NCBI RefSeq assembly: GCF_023898865.1
Contig: NZ_JAGSOV010000057.1
Span: 62,001-126,000, forward strand
Direction: 5' to 3'
From: Pseudonocardia humida
Lineage (GTDB): Bacteria; Actinomycetota; Actinomycetes; Mycobacteriales; Pseudonocardiaceae
Length of the DNA stretch: 64,000 bases
The notes beneath the pieces are model-generated. The model was not told the DNA's origin and ran no database searches. It worked only from the letters and a program-made list of their open reading frames with translations. A program made the position numbers and the translations under genes. Below, in pieces: positions 18,425 to 25,132 of this stretch (within the stretch, counting starts at the first letter, position 1; every line of letters starts with the position of its first letter).

Positions 18425-19149
18425 CGGCGGAACAGCGGCGGCAGGAACCGCAGCATCAGGATCGACCAGGTCAGGTGGGTCAGGATCGGGGCCTGGATGC
18501 CGCCGGAGGCCCGCCGCTGCAGCCCGAACAGCGCCCCCATGGCCCCCGAGGCCAGCACCAGGGCCGGGTTGCGGGTGGCCACGGTGGCCAGCACGTAGAC
18601 CCCGGTGGACACGGCCACCGGGCTGCGGCGCCCGACCGCCGCGTAGAGCGCGCCGCGGAAGAACACCTCCTCGGCCGCGCCGTTGGCCAGCGTGGTGATC
18701 AGCACCAGCCGGTCGGAGCCCTGGAAGGCGTACTGCAGCACCGACCCGATGGCCCGGTCGAGGACCGGGATCCGGCGCGCCACGAGCGCGGCGGCGTAGA
18801 AGGCGGCGAAGGCGCCCGCCCCCACCAGCACCGGCACGACGACCGGGCGGGCCAGGGTGGCGTCGCGGCGGGCCTCGTGGCCCAGGTGCAGCTTGCCCGA
18901 GGCGAGCCCGCCGATCACCCAGGTGGCGGCGGTGGCCCCGGTCAGGCCGTAGAACTCGGGGGAGTCCGGCCTCGCCGACAGCCCGGCGCCGAGCAGCCCG
19001 GCGCCGGTGAGCGCGGTCGCCGCGACCACCTTGCGGCGCTTGCGGAACGCGTCGTCGGATTCCTGGTGGTCGCGGGGGACCTGCTCGGCGATCCAGCGGG
19101 GGAGAGCGGTGACGGCGCGGTCGCGCAGACCGGGGCGGAGGAGGCTCAT
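18337..19149 (-). CDS. CPBP family intramembrane metalloprotease
   Basis: A 270-residue membrane protein with about 7 hydrophobic segments and the CPBP (Abi/Rce1) motifs: EEVFFRGALYAAV (motif 1, catalytic Glu pair plus Arg), a second motif region with FGLQRRASGGIQAP, and LTHLTWSILML (motif 3 His). Such enzymes cleave substrates within the membrane; substrates in actinobacteria are unknown. The last ~30 residues are Ser/Ala-rich and encoded antisense to the end of the PLP enzyme gene, so the C-terminal tail may be non-essential run-on. ATG 19149 overlaps the stop of the upstream NAD-binding gene (ATGA), indicating an operon. Confidence 0.8.
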   Translation of the reverse strand: MSLLRPGLRDRAVTALPRWIAEQVPRDHQESDDAFRKRRKVVAATALTGAGLLGAGLSARPDSPEFYGLTGATAATWVIGGLASGKLHLGHEARRDATLARPVVVPVLVGAGAFAAFYAAALVARRIPVLDRAIGSVLQYAFQGSDRLVLITTLANGAAEEVFFRGALYAAVGRRSPVAVSTGVYVLATVATRNPALVLASGAMGALFGLQRRASGGIQAPILTHLTWSILMLRFLPPLFRRQRPAAAAGTDSTSAASPASSRSTSSSSM

Positions 19150-20051
19150 CGGGTGCGGCCCGCCCGCTTCTCCGCGGCGCGCTCGGCGAGTGCGGCGAGC
19201 ACCGCGCTGTCGTAGTCCATCGGTTCGAAGGGTACGAGCCTGCGGATGCTGTCGTCGCGGACCACCACCTCGTTGGTCATCGACTCGATCAGCGACCGGC
19301 CGGTCTGCCGGTCGACGCTGGTCACCAGCGCGAGCCAGCGCGCGGACAGCCCGGGGGTGAGCAGCGGCACCGGCACGATCAGGATCCGCCGGCCCTGGAT
19401 GTCGGCGACGCGGCGCATCATCTCCAGGTACTCCAGCACCTCCGGGCCGCCGACGTCGAACGAGCGCCCGGCGGTCGCGGGTTCCTCGAGCACACCGACG
19501 AGGTAGCGCACCACGTCCGCGACGGCGATCGGCTGGGTCCTGGTGTGCACCCAGCGCGGGGCGACCATCGCCGGCAGGTGCTCGACCAGCTGGCGGGTCA
19601 TCTCCCAGGAGATGCCCCCGTGCCCGACCACGATGCCGGCCCGCAGCGCCGTGAGCGGCACCCCGCTCTCCCCGAGCAGTTGCTCGACCTCGCGACGGCT
19701 GCGCAGGTGCTCGGACAGGTCGTCGCGGTCGTCGCCGAGCCCACCCAGGTAGATGATCCGGCCGATCCCGGCGTCGGCGGCCGCGACGGCGAAGTTCCGC
19801 GCCGCGGCGGCGTCCCGCTCGGCGAAGGACGCGTTGTCCAGCGAGTGCACGAGGTAGTAGGCCGCATCGCAGCCGGCGAGCGCCTCGCGCAGCGAGTCGG
19901 CGTCGGCGACGTCGCCGGGCACCGGCGTGCCGGCGCCGGAGTAGCTCTCCGGCCGACGGGTCATCGCCCGCACCTCGTGGCCGGCCTTCTCCAGGGCCGG
20001 CCCGAGCCTGCCCCCGATGAACCCCGATGCTCCGGTCAGCAGCACGCGCAT
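19146..20051 (-). CDS. NAD(P)-binding epimerase-like protein (atypical SDR)
   Basis: A 301-residue Rossmann protein. TGASGFIGGRLGP at residues 6-18 is the NAD(P)-binding glycine motif, followed by AMTRRPESY and AAYYLVHSLDN. The YxxxK of classical SDRs is not evident, as in NAD(P)H-binding (NmrA/complex I 39 kDa-like, YbjT) proteins. The YLVHS signature and C-terminal domain are like the 'NAD(P)H-binding protein' family often fused to DUF2867. It probably senses or uses NADPH; the substrate is unknown. It is translated just before the CPBP protease with a 4-nt overlap. Upstream lies the 71-bp palindrome, which probably separates it from the Lrp gene. Confidence 0.75.
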   Translation of the reverse strand: MRVLLTGASGFIGGRLGPALEKAGHEVRAMTRRPESYSGAGTPVPGDVADADSLREALAGCDAAYYLVHSLDNASFAERDAAAARNFAVAAADAGIGRIIYLGGLGDDRDDLSEHLRSRREVEQLLGESGVPLTALRAGIVVGHGGISWEMTRQLVEHLPAMVAPRWVHTRTQPIAVADVVRYLVGVLEEPATAGRSFDVGGPEVLEYLEMMRRVADIQGRRILIVPVPLLTPGLSARWLALVTSVDRQTGRSLIESMTNEVVVRDDSIRRLVPFEPMDYDSAVLAALAERAAEKRAGRTR

Positions 20052-20102
20052 GGGCCAACCCTCTCGTGTCCGGCGCCCACCCGCGCGCTGGAGCCCCACC
20101 CC

Positions 20103-20173
20103 ACCCCGTCGAGAACGAACTTGCCGTCGTCTTGGACCGGTCCAAGCGGCGACAGCTTCGTTCTCGACGGGGT
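20103..20173. repeat. 71-bp near-perfect palindrome
   Basis: The outer arms ACCCCGTCGAGAACGAA (20103-20119) and TTCGTTCTCGACGGGGT (20157-20173) pair perfectly over 17 bp. The centre is the perfect 16-bp palindrome CTTGGACCGGTCCAAG (20131-20146). The whole element folds into one long hairpin and begins directly at the Lrp gene stop codon. It may act as a bidirectional terminator or be a REP/MITE-like mobile palindrome. No second copy is in the window. Confidence 0.8.
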
Positions 20174-20682
20174 CAGAGGCCACCGCGGGCGCGGATGTGC
20201 TCGAAGATGAGGTTGGTCTCGGTGCCGGCGACGGCGGGGTCGCGGTTGAGCACGTCGCCGACGAACCGGCGCAGCTCGTCGGTGCTGGGCGTGGCCACGT
20301 GCACGAGGAAGTCGTTGGCCCCGGCGACGAAGTACACCTCCAGCACCTCGGGGCGCGCGCTCAGCGCGGCGATCGACTCGTCGATCGCGTCGCGGGCGTC
20401 GGGCTGCAACCGCACCGCGATCATCGCCTGCAGGTCGTGGCCGAGGGCGCGCGGGTCGACGTCGGCGTGGAAGCCGCGGATCACCCCGTCCCGCCGCAGC
20501 GCGCGCACCCGCGCCAGGCACGTGGACTGGGCGACGCCGACCCGGTCGGCGAGGTCCTTGTTGGACATGCGGGCGTCGGCGCTGAGCACGGCGAGGATGG
20601 CGCGGTCGATCGCGTCGAGCGGGCGAACATCCTTCGGCCCGAGCCGCCGTGCGGCGGCAATCCCCGCAGGAGGCAACGGCAT
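20173..20682 (-). CDS. Lrp/AsnC-family regulator divergent from ald (AldR-like)
   Basis: A 169-residue protein. After a 20-residue tail comes an AsnC-type helix-turn-helix (about 22-70: LDAIDRAILAVLSADARMSN, LADRVGVAQSTCLARVRALR) and an AsnC/RAM ligand-binding domain (about 85-160: GANDFLVHVATPSTDELRRF). Lrp proteins form octamers and bind amino acids. The gene is divergent from alanine dehydrogenase across 68 nt, the arrangement of AldR and ald in mycobacteria, so alanine-responsive control of ald is the likely job. Its stop codon abuts the 71-bp palindrome. Confidence 0.88.
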   Translation of the reverse strand: MPLPPAGIAAARRLGPKDVRPLDAIDRAILAVLSADARMSNKDLADRVGVAQSTCLARVRALRRDGVIRGFHADVDPRALGHDLQAMIAVRLQPDARDAIDESIAALSARPEVLEVYFVAGANDFLVHVATPSTDELRRFVGDVLNRDPAVAGTETNLIFEHIRARGGL

Positions 20683-20750
20683 CAGGCGAGACTACCGAAT
20701 CTTCTGCGGACTTCTTGCCGGTCCGCGGCGCATTTCTTCACCATGATGCC
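20683..20750. promoter_or_regulatory. ald / Lrp divergent control region
   Basis: The 68 nt between the two divergent starts must hold both promoters and the regulator binding sites. The AT-richer runs GAATCTTCTGC and GCATTTCTTCACC are the only likely recognition or melting sites. Confidence 0.4.
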
Positions 20751-21875
20751 ATGCGGATCGGCGTGCCCAGTGAGGTCAAGAACCACGAGTACCGCGTCGG
20801 CGTCACCCCGGCCGGGGCGCACGAGCTCGTCCGCGCCGGGCACGAGGTGCTGGTGGAGCAGGGCGCAGGCGTCGGCAGCTCCTTCGCCGACGCCGACTAC
20901 AAGGAGGCCGGCGCCGCGATCGTCACCGGCGTCCACGACGGCGCGGCCGCCGACGAGGTCTGGGCGAGCGCCGACCTGCTGGTGAAGGTCAAGGAGCCGG
21001 TCGAGTCGGAGTACCACCGGCTGCGCGAGGGCCAGGTCCTGTTCACCTACCTGCACCTGGCGGCCTCCCGCGCGTGCACCGAGGCGCTGCTCGCCTCCCG
21101 CACGACCGCCATCGCCTACGAGACCGTCCGCCTCCCGGACGGCTCGCTGCCGCTGCTCGCCCCGATGAGCGAGGTCGCAGGTCGGCTGGCCCCCCAGGCC
21201 GGGGCGGGCGCGCTGATGAAGGCCGCCGGTGGTCGCGGCGTGCTGCTCGGCGGCGTCCCCGGCGTCCGCCCGGGGGAGGTCGTGGTGCTCGGCGCGGGCG
21301 TCGCCGGCCAGAACGCCGTGGCGATGGCCGTGGGCCTGGGCGCCGAGGTCACCGTCCTGGACGTCGACGTGACCAAGCTGCGCAAGCTCGACGAGCGCTA
21401 CGCAGGCCGCGTGCGCACCGTGGTGTCGAACTCCCACGAGGTCGAGCGGGCCTGCCTGACCGCCGACCTGGTGATCGGTGCCGTGCTGGTGCCCGGGGCG
21501 CGGGCCCCGCGGCTGGTGAGCAACGACCTCGTGCGCCGGATGAAGCCGGGCTCGGTGCTCGTCGACGTCGCGATCGACCAGGGCGGCTGCTTCGAGGACT
21601 CGCGGCCCACCACCCACGCCGAGCCCACCTACACCGTGCACGGCTCGGTCTTCTACTGCGTCGCGAACATGCCCGGTGCGGTGCCGCACACCTCCACCCT
21701 GGCCCTGACCAACGCCACGCTGCCGCACGTGCTGCGGATCGCGGACCGCGGCTGGCAGGCCGCCCTCGCCGCCGACCCCGCCGTGGCCGCCGGGCTGTCC
21801 GTGCACCGCGGCGCTCTGACCAGCGCGGAGGTGGCGCGGGCCCTCGAGCTACCGCACACCCCGTACGCCCCCTGA
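20751..21875 (+). CDS. ald: Alanine dehydrogenase
   Basis: A 374-residue enzyme of the alanine dehydrogenase/PNT family catalysing NAD-dependent L-alanine to pyruvate and ammonia. It starts MRIGVPSEVKNHEYRVGVTP (PNT signature 1; substrate Arg15) and contains KVKEPVESEY (catalytic Lys), FTYLHLAA (catalytic His) and the NAD fold VVVLGAGVAGQNAVAMAVGL. It ends with ADPAVAAGLSVHRGALTSAE. The length is standard. ATG 20751 is the family start; no clear ribosome site precedes it. The divergent Lrp-type gene probably controls it, and a strong hairpin terminator follows. Confidence 0.96.
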   Translation: MRIGVPSEVKNHEYRVGVTPAGAHELVRAGHEVLVEQGAGVGSSFADADYKEAGAAIVTGVHDGAAADEVWASADLLVKVKEPVESEYHRLREGQVLFTYLHLAASRACTEALLASRTTAIAYETVRLPDGSLPLLAPMSEVAGRLAPQAGAGALMKAAGGRGVLLGGVPGVRPGEVVVLGAGVAGQNAVAMAVGLGAEVTVLDVDVTKLRKLDERYAGRVRTVVSNSHEVERACLTADLVIGAVLVPGARAPRLVSNDLVRRMKPGSVLVDVAIDQGGCFEDSRPTTHAEPTYTVHGSVFYCVANMPGAVPHTSTLALTNATLPHVLRIADRGWQAALAADPAVAAGLSVHRGALTSAEVARALELPHTPYAP

Positions 21876-21889
21876 GCCCTCCCTCCCAG

Positions 21890-21930
21890 AGCGGGACCGC
21901 CGCCGCCCGGACAGCGACGGCGGTCCCGCT
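21890..21930 (+). terminator. Terminator hairpin after ald
   Basis: AGCGGGACCGCCG (21890-21902) pairs perfectly over 13 bp with 21918-21930; the loop is 15 nt. It lies 14 nt after the ald stop. Confidence 0.75.
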
Positions 21931-22010
21931 CGTCCACGTCGGGCGCCGCGACCGGCCGATGACCCGGCGCGTCCGGGACCGTCCGTCCGGTGCGGTGACC
22001 CGCGGTGATC

Positions 22011-22016
22011 TAGGGT
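22011..22016 (+). promoter_or_regulatory. -10 box TAGGGT, leaderless promoter
   Basis: TAGGGT ends 6 nt before GTG 22023, with no Shine-Dalgarno sequence in between, so the transcript probably begins at the start codon. Confidence 0.45.
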
Positions 22017-22022
22017 GCCGCC

Positions 22023-23078
22023 GTGATAGCGGACTGGGTGCTCATCGTCCTCGTGGTGCTGGCCGTCGTGCTGGCGACCGCGGCGCTGGCGGTGGCGTTG
22101 AGCCGGCGGCCCGCCGCGGCCCCGACGGAGTCGGCCGAGACCGGCGACGACCGGCAGCGGGCCGCGGTGGTGGCCAACCCGACGAAGGTCGCGCCCGGCA
22201 CCCGGGCCGAGGTCACGCTGGTCTGCGTCGACCTGGGCTGGCGGGAGCCGCTGTGGCTGGAGACCACCGTCGACGATCCCGGCACCGGGCAGACCGAGGA
22301 AGCCCTGCGCCAGGGGGTCGACGTGGTGCTCGCCTGCGGCGGCGACGGCACCGTGCGCACCGTCGCGGAGGTGCTGGCCGGCACCGGCACGCCGATGGGG
22401 CTGCTCCCGGCGGGCACCGGCAACCTCCTGGCCCGCACCATCGGCACCCCGCTCAACAGCATCGCCTCGGCCACCCGGGTCGCCCTCAGCGGCAACGACC
22501 GCAAGATCGACGTCGGCCGGATCAGGGTCGACGACGAGCCCGACGACCGGGTCTTCCTGGTCATGGCCGGGATGGGCTTCGACGCGGCGATCATGCAGAA
22601 CACCCCCGAGGCGCTCAAGGGCCGCGTCGGCCCGCTGGCCTACGTGATCTCGGGGCTGCGCGCGATCCGCGGCAGGCGCACCCGGGTCCGCCTCCGCTTC
22701 GACGACGGCCCCCTGCTCGACCGCCAGACCCGCACCGTGGTCGTCGGCAACAGCGGCACGCTGCTGGGCGGGCTGGTGCTCATGCCCGAGGCGCACATCG
22801 ACGACGGCCGGCTCGACATCGTCAACCTGGCCCCCAAGGGCATCCCCGGCTGGATCGCGGTGGCCGGCCGGGTGATCACCCGCACGCGCCGCGGGCACGC
22901 CAGGGTGGAGCACTGGCAGGCCCGCGAGATCGAGATCGAGGCCGAGTCCCCCCAACCCTCCCAGCTCGACGGCGACCCCATCGGCGACGTCAGCAGGCTC
23001 AGCATCCGGGTGGAGTCGAGCAGCCTGGTGATGCGCGTGCCGATCCCCCCGCCCTCCGACACCCCCGACCCCGGCTGA
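22023..23078 (+). CDS. Diacylglycerol kinase family lipid kinase
   Basis: A 351-residue protein with one N-terminal hydrophobic segment (about residues 5-26) that should anchor it to the membrane. The DAGK catalytic domain follows: AAVVANPTKV, the ATP-binding GGDGTVRTVAEVL (about 104-116), GLLPAGTGNLLARTIG and GMGFDAAIMQN. The C-terminal beta domain has DGRLDIVNLAPKG and LDGDPIGD (the metal/substrate loop). It phosphorylates a diacylglycerol- or sphingosine-like lipid. A membrane-anchored version is unusual, since most bacterial DgkB/YegS enzymes are soluble. It appears leaderless and monocistronic. Confidence 0.88.
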   Translation: MIADWVLIVLVVLAVVLATAALAVALSRRPAAAPTESAETGDDRQRAAVVANPTKVAPGTRAEVTLVCVDLGWREPLWLETTVDDPGTGQTEEALRQGVDVVLACGGDGTVRTVAEVLAGTGTPMGLLPAGTGNLLARTIGTPLNSIASATRVALSGNDRKIDVGRIRVDDEPDDRVFLVMAGMGFDAAIMQNTPEALKGRVGPLAYVISGLRAIRGRRTRVRLRFDDGPLLDRQTRTVVVGNSGTLLGGLVLMPEAHIDDGRLDIVNLAPKGIPGWIAVAGRVITRTRRGHARVEHWQAREIEIEAESPQPSQLDGDPIGDVSRLSIRVESSSLVMRVPIPPPSDTPDPG

Positions 23079-23156
23079 GCGCGCCGTGAGGCGGGGCGGC
23101 GGGTGAGCGCCGAAGGCGCGAGCCCCGATGGCGCGAAGCGCCCATTCCTCTCCCGA

Positions 23157-23304
23157 GGCCCCTGCCGTCACGTCGGCGCGCTCAGCGTGCACGCCCGCAA
23201 GGCCCCCCGCACCCCTCGATGCCAACCGCAGCCCGTGCATGCCAACCGTGCGGGGGCTTTTCCGGGCGTGCAACCCTGGGCGGGTCGACGTGACGGCAGG
23301 GGCC
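23157..23304. repeat. 148-bp imperfect long hairpin
   Basis: The outer arms 23157-23175 and 23286-23304 (GGCCCCTGCCGTCACGTCG and its complement) pair perfectly over 19 bp. A second pair of arms, 23189-23212 and 23248-23271, matches at 20 of 24 positions. The terminal loop holds a 10-bp direct repeat ATGCCAACCG (23219-23228 and 23239-23248). This sits in the 979-nt gene-free stretch 23079-24057. It may be a MITE-like palindrome or a structured RNA; no protein reading frame there looks real. Confidence 0.75.
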
Positions 23305-23448
23305 GAACCCCTGCTCGATCCGAGGTCGCCCGCCGCGCAGGCGCCACCTTTCCCGGGTCCGGAGCTGGGCGCGTCGCCCACGACAGCCACTGTTCAGGGC
23401 GCCTCCGGCGGCACCTCCGGTGAGGACCTCAGCTCCAGCAGGGGGTGC

Positions 23449-23663
23449 GAAGTGCTCCCCCTGCCGCCGCCTCGACCCGCCCATCGAAGCACCTCCGTCA
23501 CCGACCCACACCCCACCACCACCCGCTGACGCGGGCGCCGGTCAACGCCGCTTCCCGGCTCCGCTTCGCTGCGCCGTTCGCGGCTCCGGGGATGTGGTGG
23601 GGTGCGGGTCGGCGCCGGAGGCGCTGCGCCGTGCGTGCCGAGGCGACGGCAGGGGAGCACTTC
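23449..23663. repeat. 215-bp inverted repeat sharing motifs with 23157-23304
   Basis: The outer arms 23449-23474 and 23639-23663 (GAAGTGCTCCCC..., and complement) pair with one bulge and one mismatch. The inner arms 23501-23517 and 23596-23612 match at 16 of 17. The core GACGGCAGGGG occurs in the arms of both this element and the preceding hairpin, suggesting a common origin. The central 78 nt are unpaired. Confidence 0.7.
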
Positions 23664-23737
23664 CGGGGGTGGGGTGGGCGCTGCGCGCCCGCCGGGGCTC
23701 GGCCCGGCTCGCGGCGCTGCGCGCCGCCTCGCCCGGG

Positions 23738-24052
23738 GGAGCGAGTGCGACTTTCGTTGCGTCGTGTGGAGCGAGCGCGACTCTCGTCCCACCGTGAGCG
23801 AGCGGCGCGTCCGCCCAGCCTCGTTGGGCGAGCGCGATTCTCGTTGCACCCCGTGGAGCGAGCGCGACTTTCGTTGCGCCTGGTGGAGCGAGCGCGACTT
23901 TCGTCCCGCCGGGCCAGCGAGTGGCGCGTTCGCCCCGCCTGGTTGGGCGAGGGGGTCGTTCGCTCACGCGGGCGTCAGCCACCCGCCCGGCCGGGGCGAG
24001 AGCGGCTCTCGTGCCACCTCGTCGAACGGGAGCGGCCCTCGTCCCACCCGGC
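23738..24052. repeat. Array of about ten 28-31-bp degenerate units
   Basis: The units follow GGAGCGAGCGCGACTYTCGTYSCRCC with short variable tails. Clear copies begin near 23738, 23766, 23854 and 23884, and divergent ones carry GGCGCGTYCGCC or GAGCGGCTCTCG cores. The copy 23766-23794 matches 1509-1537 at 28 of 29 positions in inverted orientation. The array ends 5 nt before the dinB stop codon. There are no unique spacers and no leader, so CRISPR is excluded. Confidence 0.75.
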
Positions 24053-24057
24053 GGGTC

Positions 24058-25107
24058 CTACGGCTTCTCGTACTCGGCGCGCACGCCCAGCAACCGCACG
24101 GCTCGCCCCCGGCGGAACCGGTCGAGCACCTCGAGGGCGGCGGCTTCGAAGGCCGTGGCGTCGGTGGTGGGGGTGGGGAGGGTCTTGCTGCGGCTGCGGG
24201 TGGTGAACGGGACGAACCGCACCTTCACCGCCACCCGCAGCGCCGGGCGGCCGTCGGCGGTGATGTCGTCGGCGACGCGGCGGGCCAGGGCGGCGGTCTC
24301 GGTGCGGATGCGGTCCCAGTCGTCGAGGTCGGTCTGGAAGGTGGTCTCGCGGCTGCGGGAGCGGCGCACCCAGGGCGTGGCGCTGACCTCGCGGCGGCCG
24401 ATCCCGCGGCCCAGCTGGACGTACCAGGGGCCGAGCATGGGGCCCAGCTCGGCGGCGAGCGCCTCGGGGTCGGCGGCGCCGAGTTCGCGGACGGTGGTCA
24501 GGCCGCGCTCGGCCAGCGCGGCGGCGGTCTTGGCGCCGATGCCCCACAGGGCTCGGGTCGGGCGGTCGCCCATCACCTCGTCCCAGGTGTCGGCGGTGAG
24601 CCGGTGCACGCCCGCCGGTTTGCCGAAGCCGGTGGCGATCTTGGCCCGGAGCAGGTTGTCGCCGATGCCGACGGTGCAGTGCAGCCCGGTGCCGTCCAGG
24701 ACGGCCGCCTGGATGGCGCGGGCGGTGGCCTCGGGGTCGGCGGTGCGGACCCCGACGAACGCCTCGTCCCAGCCCATCACCTCCACGACGGCGCCGGGGG
24801 TGTCGCGCAGGATCGCCATGACCCGCTCGGACACCTCCTCGTAGTGGGGGTTGTCGGCGGGCAGGAAGACCGCGTCGGGGCAGCGCTTCGCCGCGGTGCG
24901 CAGCGGCGTGCCGGCCCGGACGCCGTGCTCGCGGGCCGGGTAGGAGGCCGCGGCGACCACCCCGCGCTGGGTCGGGTCGCCCCGGCCGCCGACCACGACG
25001 GGCCGCCCGGCCAGCTCCGGGTGGCGCAGCACCTCGACCGCGGCGAGGAACTGGTCGAGGTCGACGTGCAGCACCCAGGCGGGGTCGGCGTCCGGCGGGC
25101 CGCTCAC
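24058..25107 (-). CDS. dinB: DNA polymerase IV (Y-family)
   Basis: A 349-residue Y-family polymerase. Palm residues include WVLHVDLDQFLAAVE (first metal Asp) and VMGWDEAFVGV (catalytic Asp-Glu, in the actinobacterial WDE form instead of SIDE). Next come VGIGDNLLRAKIATGFGKP, the helix-hairpin-helix LWGIGAKTAAALAERGLTTV and a little-finger domain. The C-terminus stops at ...LLGVRAEYEKP with no QLxLF-type beta-clamp peptide, which is odd for DinB. It performs translesion synthesis. The 3' end abuts the repeat array. A GTG start at 25107 is used. Confidence 0.92.
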   Translation of the reverse strand: MSGPPDADPAWVLHVDLDQFLAAVEVLRHPELAGRPVVVGGRGDPTQRGVVAAASYPAREHGVRAGTPLRTAAKRCPDAVFLPADNPHYEEVSERVMAILRDTPGAVVEVMGWDEAFVGVRTADPEATARAIQAAVLDGTGLHCTVGIGDNLLRAKIATGFGKPAGVHRLTADTWDEVMGDRPTRALWGIGAKTAAALAERGLTTVRELGAADPEALAAELGPMLGPWYVQLGRGIGRREVSATPWVRRSRSRETTFQTDLDDWDRIRTETAALARRVADDITADGRPALRVAVKVRFVPFTTRSRSKTLPTPTTDATAFEAAALEVLDRFRRGRAVRLLGVRAEYEKP

Positions 25108-25132
25108 CGGACCAGTGTGCCCCGGTCGGGCC

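Noticed and set aside
23103..23529. Small proteins in the 23.1-24.06 kb gap
   Set aside because: Frames here are Arg/Pro-rich, cross the hairpin arms and arrays, and lack a ribosome site or conserved features.
23738..24052. CRISPR array
   Set aside because: Units are degenerate and contiguous, without uniform repeats or unique spacers, and no cas gene is near.
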